NCBI GenBank assembly: GCA_050250795.1
Contig: JBFWNZ010000148.1
Location: 1-8,965 of the forward strand
Length of the DNA stretch: 8,965 bases
Direction of reading: 5' to 3'
Origin: JBFWNZ01 sp050250795
GTDB taxonomy: Bacteria > Pseudomonadota > Alphaproteobacteria > UBA8366
In this document: positions 1 through 4,761 of the stretch, piece after piece
Layout: every line of letters begins with the position of its first letter
How positions within the stretch are numbered: the stretch's first letter is position 1
Translations under genes and position numbers: made by a program
Notes under the pieces: generated by a model
What the model saw: only the letters and a program-made list of their open reading frames with translations
Told to the model about the DNA's origin: nothing
The model's database searches: none

Positions 1-564
1 GACTACGCCGAGCGCAAGCGCCGCGCCGCCGCGGTGGCGGAGACGCTGGGCCGCCTGACCGGGCAGCTTGAGGCGGCAGGCCTGCATCCCGGCATCGTGT
101 CGGGCGCCGGCACCGGCACGCATGAGATCGACGGCCTGGCCGGGCATTATTCCGAGCTTCAGGTCGGCAGCTACATCTTCACCGACGACGACTATTTCCC
201 CGTCCAGCTTCGCGAGGGCGAGACGCACCCCTTCGAGCCGGCGCTGTTCGTGGCCTGCACCGTGATCGGCGTGAACCATGTGGGCGTGGGCGTGACCGAT
301 GGCGGCATCAAGCGCTTTGCCATGGACCGCGGCAAGCCGCAGATCCTGCGCGGCGCACCCAAGGGCGCGACCCATTCCTCGCGCAGCGACGAGCATGGCC
401 AGTTGACCCACCCCGAGGGCAGCCCACCGCCGGTGCGCGGCACGGTCATCGAGTGCCTGACCCCGCATTGCGACCCGACGGTCAACCTGTACGACCACTA
501 TCATGTCGTGCGCGGCGACACGCTGGTCGATATCTGGCCGGTGGACGCCCGCGGCGCGATCTGA
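1..564 (+). CDS. D-threonine / 3-hydroxy-D-aspartate aldolase-type PLP enzyme, C-terminal part (5' truncated by window)
   Basis: The reading frame is open from base 1, so the gene begins outside the window; the internal GTG at 34 is not its start. The visible 187 residues are the C-terminal part of a fold-III PLP enzyme with a D-serine-dehydratase-like domain. Landmarks are GAGTGTHEID, the segment ELQVGSYIFTDDDY, SDEHG, and the end HCDPTVNLYD followed by WPVDARG. In the family the metal sits on a His and a residue two further on. D-threonine and 3-hydroxyaspartate aldolases use His-x-Asp, and D-serine dehydratases use His-x-Cys. Here it is H-C-D (codons at 466-474), which favours an aldolase that splits D-beta-hydroxy amino acids into an aldehyde/oxo acid and glycine. 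The N-terminal barrel with the PLP lysine is not visible. The enzyme should be cytosolic. The family is clear; the exact substrate is not. Confidence 0.85.
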   Translation, partial: DYAERKRRAAAVAETLGRLTGQLEAAGLHPGIVSGAGTGTHEIDGLAGHYSELQVGSYIFTDDDYFPVQLREGETHPFEPALFVACTVIGVNHVGVGVTDGGIKRFAMDRGKPQILRGAPKGATHSSRSDEHGQLTHPEGSPPPVRGTVIECLTPHCDPTVNLYDHYHVVRGDTLVDIWPVDARGAI

Positions 565-590
565 CCGGCCCCGGAACGACTGGCGCTGGT

Positions 591-613
591 GGCGGTAATT
601 TGGTAATGCCGCC
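591..613 (+). terminator. Possible weak stem-loop after the aldolase gene
   Basis: GGCGG (591-595) pairs with CCGCC (609-613), and the stem extends by a T-G and an A-T pair around a 9-nt loop. It lies 26 nt after the aldolase stop and before the peptidase gene. There is no T-run after the stem, so it is at best a weak or Rho-assisted terminator. The loop contains a short GGTAAT direct repeat. Confidence 0.25.
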
Positions 614-646
614 CGACGCCCCGTTTCCGGAGACCAGGATAACAGA

Positions 647-1480
647 ATGACGTTCCGCTTAGGCCTGACTGCCCTCCTCGCAGCGACGCTGATGCTCGGC
701 ATGCCGCTCGACGCGGCCCATGGGCAGATGAAGCGGGAACTGAAGGGAGGACGCAGCGGCGGGCCGTCCGAGGGCGGCGGGCGCGGCGGCCTGTCGGAGC
801 GGATGCAGAACAAGACCATCGCCCCGACCGGCCTCTACCCTGCCTTTCCGGCCGGACAGGAATGCCCGCCGATCTCGTCGCCCTTCGGCTCGAACACGCG
901 CTATGACGGCAGCGAACGGCCGGCCGTGGTCAATGGCGGTCGCCATGGCGGCATGGATGTGACCTTGGTGCCCGGCACGCCGCTGCTGGCGATGGCCGAT
1001 GGCGAGATCGTCCACAAGGGCGAAGGTGGCCAGATGGAGGGAATCTATCTGTGGATCCGCCATGCGCCGCAGGACACCGGCTTCCCATTCTGGGTGTTCA
1101 GCAAATATCAGCACCTGCAGCGTCTGCCCGACCTGCCGGTCGGCAGCCGCGTGACCGCGGGACAGGCGATCGCAATCGGCGGCGACACGGGGACCGAAGA
1201 TGGCCATTTCGGCAGCGAAGGCTACGCCCACCTGCACGTTTCCAGCTTCTTCGGGCCCAGCGCGAATTTCGAGCTGATGGGCACCGCCGGCTCCATGGTC
1301 AAGGCGGAAGCCGCCGTCACCGGCGATCCAATGGCGCTCTATCTCGACGATCTGCCCAATCCGGACGCCGTTCCGGCACTGCCGGACGTGCCGCGTGCGG
1401 TGCCGGTCGGAATCGTGGATCGGAACGGCAACGTCCTGCCGTCGGGAAGCCGAAAGGTCTGGCCGCTCGCCTGTCATTGA
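647..1480 (+). CDS. Secreted M23-family (LytM-type) metallopeptidase
   Basis: The product is 277 residues. A hydrophobic signal peptide covers about residues 1-26 (cleavage near AHG/QM), so the protein acts in the periplasm or envelope. Next comes a Gly/Arg-rich low-complexity linker (about 33-50), then a LytM-type peptidase domain (about 73-200). All expected zinc and catalytic positions are present: H100 and D104 in RHGGMD, H156 in YQHL, and H195/H197 in the HLH motif. It is therefore predicted to be an active endopeptidase rather than an EnvC-type degenerate regulator. Family members usually cut peptidoglycan cross-bridges or stem peptides, but some cut other proteins. A C-terminal tail of about 70 residues ends in CH and is not part of the core fold. 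The start is supported by AGGA at 636-639, 7 nt before ATG. The gene is 82 nt downstream of the aldolase and 60 nt upstream of the next secreted protein, so co-transcription with that one is plausible. Confidence 0.85.
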   Translation: MTFRLGLTALLAATLMLGMPLDAAHGQMKRELKGGRSGGPSEGGGRGGLSERMQNKTIAPTGLYPAFPAGQECPPISSPFGSNTRYDGSERPAVVNGGRHGGMDVTLVPGTPLLAMADGEIVHKGEGGQMEGIYLWIRHAPQDTGFPFWVFSKYQHLQRLPDLPVGSRVTAGQAIAIGGDTGTEDGHFGSEGYAHLHVSSFFGPSANFELMGTAGSMVKAEAAVTGDPMALYLDDLPNPDAVPALPDVPRAVPVGIVDRNGNVLPSGSRKVWPLACH

Positions 1481-1540
1481 CCGCGCCTTACGGCAGCGCG
1501 CATCCATGCGGCGAACGAGCGCGACAGAAGGGGCCACACC

Positions 1541-2749
1541 ATGCCGTCCATCGGATGCTCAAGCCCGCTTGCGCTGCGCGGCGCCCTGGCCGCCGCCCTT
1601 TCGGCCGGCCTCGCCTTCGCCGGCGCGGCCCGGGCGGCGGATAGCCCGCCCGTCCGCATCGATCTGCGGCCGGCGCCGCGGATCGCGCTGTATGACGGCA
1701 TCCCGCGCGCGGATTCCAACAGCCCCGTCCATCGCTGGCAGGGGCGCCTCTACGCTTTCGTCTCGCATTACGAGCCGCGCGGGCATAGTTACCGACGTAT
1801 CGGCACCACCGCCCTGACCTTCGCCGAGCCGATGCAGCCGGTGCGAATCGCGAACGACCCCGACCCGAGGATCGGCAAATGGATCGAGTCCGTCTGGCGC
1901 GACCCGTCCGGGCGCCTGTACGGCTGGTACCATGCCGAGGGCTATGCCCCCTGTCCGCGCGACCTGCGGCTGCCGCATCTGGGCGCGGCGGTGTCGGCCG
2001 ATGACGGGCTCACCTGGACCGTCATCGCCGACCCGCTGCTGGCCGCCCCCGCCGACCAGACCGATTGCAGCTATCGCAACGGCTTCTTCGGCGGCGGCTA
2101 TGGCGACTTCTCGGTGCTGCCGGATCGCGCGGGCCGCTTCCTCTATGTCCACTTTTCGTCCTATGTCGCCGACGAGACGGCGCAGGGCATCGCCGTCGCC
2201 CGCTATCCGCTGGCCCGGCGCGACAACCCGGCCGGCGCGGTCGAGGTCTGGACGGCCGAGGGCTGGCGCCCCGCCGGCACCGCCCTGCCCAAGCCGCTCT
2301 GGCCGCAGGAGCGCGGCTGGCGCCATCCCGACCCGACCGGCTTCTGGGGACCGGCCCTGCATTTCAACACCGCCCTCGACCGCTTCGTCATGCTGCTGAA
2401 CCGGACCGAGGGCGCGACGGGCAACTGGCGGCAGGAGGGCATCTACGCCGCCTTTACCGACGATCCCGCCGACCCCGCCGCCTGGACCCCGCCGCTGCGC
2501 ATCCTGGCCGGCGGCGACTGGTACCCCCAGGTCGTCGGGCTGGGCGAAGGCGACGGCGACACCCGCGCGGGCGACGAGGCCCGCTTCTTCATGGCCGGCG
2601 CTTCGGCCTGGACCATCCGGTTCGAACCGGCCGGCGACCGGGCCGCGGGGCAGCCGCCCGTGACCGTGACGGGCGAGGCCGTCCGGGCCGGATCCCTGCT
2701 CGGCGGCACCGGGGACACCCCCGCCGCCGGCCGCCGGCCACTGCGCTGA
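1541..2749 (+). CDS. Secreted beta-propeller-like protein with one Asp-box (glycosidase/sialidase-like), function unknown
   Basis: The product is 402 residues. A signal peptide covers about residues 1-32 (Ala-rich core, cleavage near ARA/AD), so it is exported. The rest is rich in Trp, Tyr, Gly and Asp in short repeated strand-like blocks. One exact Asp-box, SADDGLTW (residues 152-159, pattern S-x-D-x-G-x-T-W), is typical of turns in sialidase-type beta-propellers. Other blocks that look like propeller blades or active-site strands are WIESVWRD (114-121), YGWYHAEG (127-134), GGGYGDFS (184-191) and the region around WRHPDPTGFWG (260-270). The layout recalls five-bladed GH32/GH43/GH117-like folds, but I cannot assign a family or catalytic residues. 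AAGGGG at 1528-1533, 7 nt before ATG, supports the start. The last 35 residues are Gly/Ala/Pro/Arg-rich and probably disordered. A role in carbohydrate binding or hydrolysis is inference. Confidence 0.7.
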   Translation: MPSIGCSSPLALRGALAAALSAGLAFAGAARAADSPPVRIDLRPAPRIALYDGIPRADSNSPVHRWQGRLYAFVSHYEPRGHSYRRIGTTALTFAEPMQPVRIANDPDPRIGKWIESVWRDPSGRLYGWYHAEGYAPCPRDLRLPHLGAAVSADDGLTWTVIADPLLAAPADQTDCSYRNGFFGGGYGDFSVLPDRAGRFLYVHFSSYVADETAQGIAVARYPLARRDNPAGAVEVWTAEGWRPAGTALPKPLWPQERGWRHPDPTGFWGPALHFNTALDRFVMLLNRTEGATGNWRQEGIYAAFTDDPADPAAWTPPLRILAGGDWYPQVVGLGEGDGDTRAGDEARFFMAGASAWTIRFEPAGDRAAGQPPVTVTGEAVRAGSLLGGTGDTPAAGRRPLR

Positions 2750-2782
2750 CGCAACCGCCCTGGGCTGCGAACAAGGCCGCAA

Positions 2783-2792
2783 ATGTAAACAT
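2783..2792. promoter_or_regulatory. ATGTAAACAT inverted repeat, copy 1 (possible protein-binding site)
   Basis: The arms ATGT and ACAT are separated by AA, giving a small dyad in an AT-rich pocket of otherwise GC-rich DNA. The core TGTAAACA recurs 74 bp further right. I know of no regulator to name for it. Confidence 0.25.
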
Positions 2793-2856
2793 CGGTCCGC
2801 CCCGCCGCCTCCCTGGTCCGCGTGCCGGCCGGATCCGATCCGAAAAATGTCATCAT

Positions 2857-2866
2857 ATGTAAACAG
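2857..2866. promoter_or_regulatory. ATGTAAACAG near-repeat, copy 2 (possible protein-binding site)
   Basis: This is identical to copy 1 over the 9 bases ATGTAAACA, with one mismatch in the dyad (G for the final T). The 74-bp pitch is close to seven helical turns, so both copies would face the same side of the DNA. It sits directly after another AT-rich stretch (AAAAATGTCATCAT). Confidence 0.25.
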
Positions 2867-2878
2867 GGCCTCCGGATG

Positions 2879-2896
2879 CGCCGCGTTCCGGCGGCG
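2879..2896. repeat. Perfect GC stem-loop in the convergent spacer
   Basis: CGCCGC (2879-2884) and GCGGCG (2891-2896) form a perfect 6-bp stem around a 6-nt loop. It is followed at once by GGGG-AAG-CCCC (2897-2907), which could form a second small hairpin. The pair lies 130 nt after the propeller stop. It may help end rightward transcription, but there is no T-tract. Confidence 0.3.
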
Positions 2897-2925
2897 GGGG
2901 AAGCCCCAGACATAGGAACAAATGA

Positions 2926-2935
2926 GGAATATTCC
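2926..2935. repeat. Perfect palindrome GGAATATTCC
   Basis: This is a 10-bp perfect palindrome within an AT-rich island (2908-2937). It could be a dimeric regulator site or chance; nothing nearby identifies a partner. Confidence 0.25.
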
Positions 2936-2953
2936 AAGGGCGCCGGACGCGCC

Positions 2954-2968
2954 GCGCGCCCCGCGCGC
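2954..2968 (-). terminator. GC hairpin directly after the small membrane peptide stop codon
   Basis: On the minus strand the TAG stop is followed immediately by GCGCGC-GGG-GCGCGC, a perfect 6-bp stem with a 3-nt loop. A wider alternative pairs GGGCGC (2938-2943) with GCGCCC (2956-2961). No U-run follows, so it would be a non-canonical or 3'-protecting structure. Its position right behind a short gene supports that gene being real. Confidence 0.35.
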
Positions 2969-3055
2969 CTAAAAGATCAAGGCGAACAGCCCGATCACCA
3001 CCAGCAGACCGATCAGGAAGATCGTGCCGACGACCCCGCCGATGAACCGCAACAT
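2969..3055 (-). CDS. 28-residue single-pass hydrophobic membrane peptide (uncharacterised small protein)
   Basis: This is a 29-codon frame reading leftwards from ATG (3055-3053) to TAG (2971-2969). The peptide begins MLRFIGG, continues through VVGTIFLIG and LLVVIG, and ends LFALIF. It is almost entirely a single transmembrane helix, with Arg3 as its only charge and several small-residue (Gly) positions that could support helix packing. GGAGG (complement of 3062-3066) lies 6 nt before the ATG, one of the best Shine-Dalgarno sequences in the window. Two GC hairpins (3071-3082 and 3091-3100) precede it in the leader, and a GC hairpin follows the stop. It is 125 nt downstream of the solute-binding protein gene on the same strand, so it may share that transcript. 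I do not recognise a named family. A membrane-complex subunit, regulator or type I toxin-like peptide are all possible; none is shown. Confidence 0.6.
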   Translation of the reverse strand: MLRFIGGVVGTIFLIGLLVVIGLFALIF

Positions 3056-3070
3056 CCCGTACCTCCCGTT

Positions 3071-3100
3071 CCCCAGCCGGGGCAAGACGCCCCCGTGGGG
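3071..3100 (-). promoter_or_regulatory. Two short GC hairpins in the leader of the 28-aa peptide gene
   Basis: On the minus strand the leader contains CCCC-AC-GGGG (3100-3091) and then CCCC-GGCT-GGGG (3082-3071). The second ends 4 nt before the GGAGG Shine-Dalgarno. They could limit or tune translation of the peptide. The stems are only 4 bp, so this may simply reflect the GC content. Confidence 0.25.
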
Positions 3101-3138
3101 TCAACAGCGGGGCATGGGAGTAGGTTCCGGACATGACT

Positions 3139-3165
3139 GCGGCGGGAAGACGACCTCCCCGCCGC
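3139..3165 (-). terminator. Stem-loop downstream of the solute-binding protein gene
   Basis: GCGGCGGG (3139-3146) and CCCGCCGC (3158-3165) form a perfect 8-bp GC stem with an 11-nt loop. It starts 15 nt after the binding-protein stop codon (3181) on the minus strand. There is no T-tract, so it may terminate weakly or protect the 3' end, leaving some read-through into the small peptide gene. Confidence 0.45.
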
Positions 3166-3180
3166 GGCCGGTCTTGCGGC

Positions 3181-3951
3181 CTATTGGTGGCCGCGCTTCT
3201 GGGCGTCCTCGATCAGCTTGTCAACGCGGCCGGACTCCACGCCCTTGGCGAGCAGCTCGGCGAACTCGGCCTTCATGGCGTTGCATTTCGACGCCTTGGA
3301 GAAGCCGACATACATGCCGAAGGAATCGACCGGCTTGTCCAGGAATACGACCTTGTCCGCGAGGCCCATCTTCTCGGCCTCCAGCTTGCCCGGATACAGG
3401 CCGATGATGAGGTAGTCGGCGCGCTTGTCCATCAGGGCGGCAAAGGCCTTGTCCACGCCGTCGGCGCGGGCGACGGTCAGGCTGGCGGCCATGAAGGCGT
3501 CGAACTTGTTGCCGAAGCTCTCGCCCGCATTGGTCACGCCCTTGCGGCCCTTGAGGTCGTCCCAGCCGGCGAAGGCAAAGCCCTCGCCCTTGCGCACGAC
3601 GATGGAAACCGGGTCCATCATGAAGGGCGGATCGACATAGTCGAGCCACTTCGCCCGCTCGTCATTCTTGTAGATGCCGAAGATCGCGTCGGCCTCGCCG
3701 CTGCGGGTCGCGGCCTGGGCCTTGTCCCAGCCGCCGTAATCCTTGACCGTCACGGTCTTCACACCCATCCGGTCGGCGATGGCGGCGACCAGCTTGGGCG
3801 CCGCGCCGACCAGCGTGCCGTCCTTCGCCTCGGAGACCGGCGGATAGCTGGGATGGCCGGTGACGGTCAGCGACGGGCAGGCCCCCTGTGCGAAGGCCAG
3901 GGCCGGCGCCAGCAGCGCCGCGGCCAGCGTCGCCAGGAACGTCTTCTTCAT
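3181..3951 (-). CDS. Periplasmic solute-binding protein, family 3 (SBP_bac_3), orphan
   Basis: The product is 256 residues. I chose ATG at 3951 because it starts a textbook signal peptide (MKKTFLATLAAALLAPALAF, cleavage after AFA at residue 21) and has GAGGA (complement of 3961-3965) 9 nt upstream. The frame stays open upstream to 4224, but that extension is Arg/Pro-rich and would bury the signal peptide. The mature part has the two-lobe family pattern: the first strand SLTVTGHPSYPPVS (27-40), GEADAIFGIYKNDER (85-99), the hinge region near SIVVRKGEG (116-124), and DLKGRKGVTNAG (132-143) in lobe two. R99 aligns with the ligand-carboxylate Arg of amino-acid binders. The usual second-lobe Asp after 'RxD' appears replaced by G184, so the ligand may not be a standard amino acid. 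C25 and C223 could form a disulfide. No permease or ATPase gene is adjacent, so its transporter, if any, lies elsewhere. Confidence 0.8.
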   Translation of the reverse strand: MKKTFLATLAAALLAPALAFAQGACPSLTVTGHPSYPPVSEAKDGTLVGAAPKLVAAIADRMGVKTVTVKDYGGWDKAQAATRSGEADAIFGIYKNDERAKWLDYVDPPFMMDPVSIVVRKGEGFAFAGWDDLKGRKGVTNAGESFGNKFDAFMAASLTVARADGVDKAFAALMDKRADYLIIGLYPGKLEAEKMGLADKVVFLDKPVDSFGMYVGFSKASKCNAMKAEFAELLAKGVESGRVDKLIEDAQKRGHQ

Positions 3952-4187
3952 CTTGCGGATTCCTCTGTGCTTGGAGTGCCGCCGCGGACGCGGCGGCGCG
4001 GTCATGCCCTTCCCCGCCGCATCTTGGAGCATATTCCGGCGCAAAGGGAAACCGGGGAACCCCGAGGCGCCCGCCCGTCGGGATGGCCAACGGACGGCAC
4101 GCCAACGGAGACCGGCCGGCAGAACCAATCCGCCCGGTGCCCGTTCCATAGGAAGCAGCGGTAGCGGGCAACCATGGAGGCCGGACG
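3952..4187. other. Divergent intergenic region between binding protein (-) and DUF305 protein (+)
   Basis: This 236-bp spacer must carry promoters for both directions. I cannot fit a convincing -35/-10 pair on either strand. It holds the Shine-Dalgarno sequences of both genes (GAGGA at 3961-3965 on minus; GGAGG at 4176-4180 on plus) and the strong hairpin at 3978-3997. An AT-rich patch, GCATATTCC (4029-4037), is the most promoter-like spot. Confidence 0.4.
3978..3997 (-). promoter_or_regulatory. Strong stem-loop in the 5' leader of the binding-protein gene
   Basis: GCCGCCGC (3978-3985) and GCGGCGGC (3990-3997) are perfect complements around GGAC, and the loop-closing G-C can pair too. On the minus transcript this hairpin ends 12 nt before the Shine-Dalgarno (3965-3961) and 26 nt before the ATG. 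It could stabilise the mRNA or modulate initiation. It resembles no riboswitch class I can name. Confidence 0.35.
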
Positions 4188-4703
4188 ATGAGCTATCTCC
4201 GATTCGCGGCGATGATCGCCGCATCGACCGTCGCGATGTTCGGCCTGATGTACCTGAACACCTATGCCGCCGATCATGTGCGGTTCAGCGAGACGCGCGC
4301 CTGGATGGCGCTGATGATGGGCGCGGCGATGGCCGCGGCGATGCTGGCCTTCATGCTGTCGATGTATGCGAAGCCACGGGTCAATCTGGCGATCTTCCTG
4401 GCCGCCGCGGCGGCCTTCGCCGGCGCCCTGTGGCTGGTGCGCAGCCAGGCGACCATCGACGACATCGACTACATGACGGCCATGATCCCGCATCATTCCA
4501 TCGCCATCATGACCAGCGAACGCGCGAAGATCAGGGACCCGCGCGTGCGCAGGCTGGCAGACGGCATCATCGAAGCGCAGCGGCGCGAGATCGGCGAGAT
4601 GGAGCGACTGATCGACGACCTGCGGCGCAACCCGGTTCCGGAGGATGCACCCCCGATTGCGCCTGGCAGCAGCGGCGAAGGCGCCCGCCCCGCGGACTCA
4701 TAA
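4188..4703 (+). CDS. Membrane-anchored DUF305-domain protein
   Basis: The product is 171 residues. Three hydrophobic helices lie at about 5-23, 38-60 and 65-84, rich in Met and Ala. A soluble helical DUF305 segment follows (about 88-146), with the family signature DYMTAMIPHHSIAIM (94-108) and the second helix IIEAQRREIGEMERLID (127-143). DUF305 is a four-helix, ferritin-like domain; some members bind copper or other metals through His, Met and Glu. Here H102, H103, M96, M99, M108, E129, E136 and M138 are candidate ligands. The polar tail (149-171) is Pro/Gly/Ser-rich. GGAGG at 4176-4180, 7 nt before ATG, supports the start. The domain name is secure; a metal role is inference. It lies 58 nt upstream of the acyltransferase gene, separated by a stem-loop, so shared transcription is possible but the functional link is unclear. 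Confidence 0.8.
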   Translation: MSYLRFAAMIAASTVAMFGLMYLNTYAADHVRFSETRAWMALMMGAAMAAAMLAFMLSMYAKPRVNLAIFLAAAAAFAGALWLVRSQATIDDIDYMTAMIPHHSIAIMTSERAKIRDPRVRRLADGIIEAQRREIGEMERLIDDLRRNPVPEDAPPIAPGSSGEGARPADS

Positions 4704-4706
4704 TCC

Positions 4707-4745
4707 TTGCCGCCGGGCCGAGGGCCGCTAGGCTGGCAGCGGCAA
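4707..4745 (+). terminator. Long-range stem-loop between DUF305 and acyltransferase genes
   Basis: TTGCCGC (4707-4713) and GCGGCAA (4739-4745) are perfect 7-bp complements. They enclose 25 nt with a small inner GGCC-GAG-GGCC hairpin (4716-4726). The structure begins 3 nt after the DUF305 stop and ends 16 nt before the next ATG. There is no T-run. It could partly terminate the upstream transcript or influence access to the weak ribosome binding site of the next gene. Confidence 0.35.
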
Positions 4746-4761
4746 CGGGGCGGACGTTCGA

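Larger units (their letters stand above)
2750..2968. other. Convergent intergenic spacer with AT-rich islands, repeats and hairpins
   Basis: This lies between the 3' end of the propeller gene (+) and the 3' end of the 28-aa peptide gene (-). It is less GC-rich than its surroundings in patches near 2776-2793, 2841-2866 and 2908-2937. It contains two TGTAAACA elements, a GC hairpin (2879-2896), a short GGGG-AAG-CCCC hairpin (2897-2907) and the palindrome GGAATATTCC (2926-2935). The open frames crossing it have no credible ribosome binding site or family signature. A small RNA or regulator binding sites are possible but unproven. Confidence 0.5.

Noticed and set aside
1559..2782. 407-codon minus-strand frame
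   Set aside because: It is a shadow of the secreted propeller gene, with Gly/Ala/Arg-rich low-complexity sequence and no start signal.
2922..2972. 16-codon plus-strand frame (MRNIPRAP...) after AGGA
   Set aside because: The spacing to AGGA is only 4 nt, the sequence is Ala/Pro/Arg low complexity, and its end runs into the opposite gene's hairpin. It could be chance.
3099..3104. TTGACC on the minus strand as a -35 box for the 28-aa peptide
   Set aside because: At 17 bp downstream the sequence is CCCGGC, which is nothing like a -10 element.
2853..3134. 93-codon minus-strand frame overlapping the small peptide in another frame
   Set aside because: It is Arg/Gly/Pro-rich without a family signal, and its start lacks a ribosome site. 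The GGAGG in this region is placed for the ATG at 3055.
2822..3136. 104-codon plus-strand frame in the spacer
   Set aside because: It is highly polar, low-complexity sequence with no good ribosome site, and lies antisense to the better-supported 28-aa peptide.
3133..4164. 343-codon plus-strand frame
   Set aside because: It is antisense to the solute-binding protein, which has a clear signal peptide, RBS and family motifs on the minus strand.
3952..4224. N-terminal extension of the binding protein to an upstream start at 4224
   Set aside because: The extension is Pro/Arg/Ser-rich, overlaps the divergent DUF305 start, and would hide the signal peptide. The ATG at 3951 has its own GAGGA.
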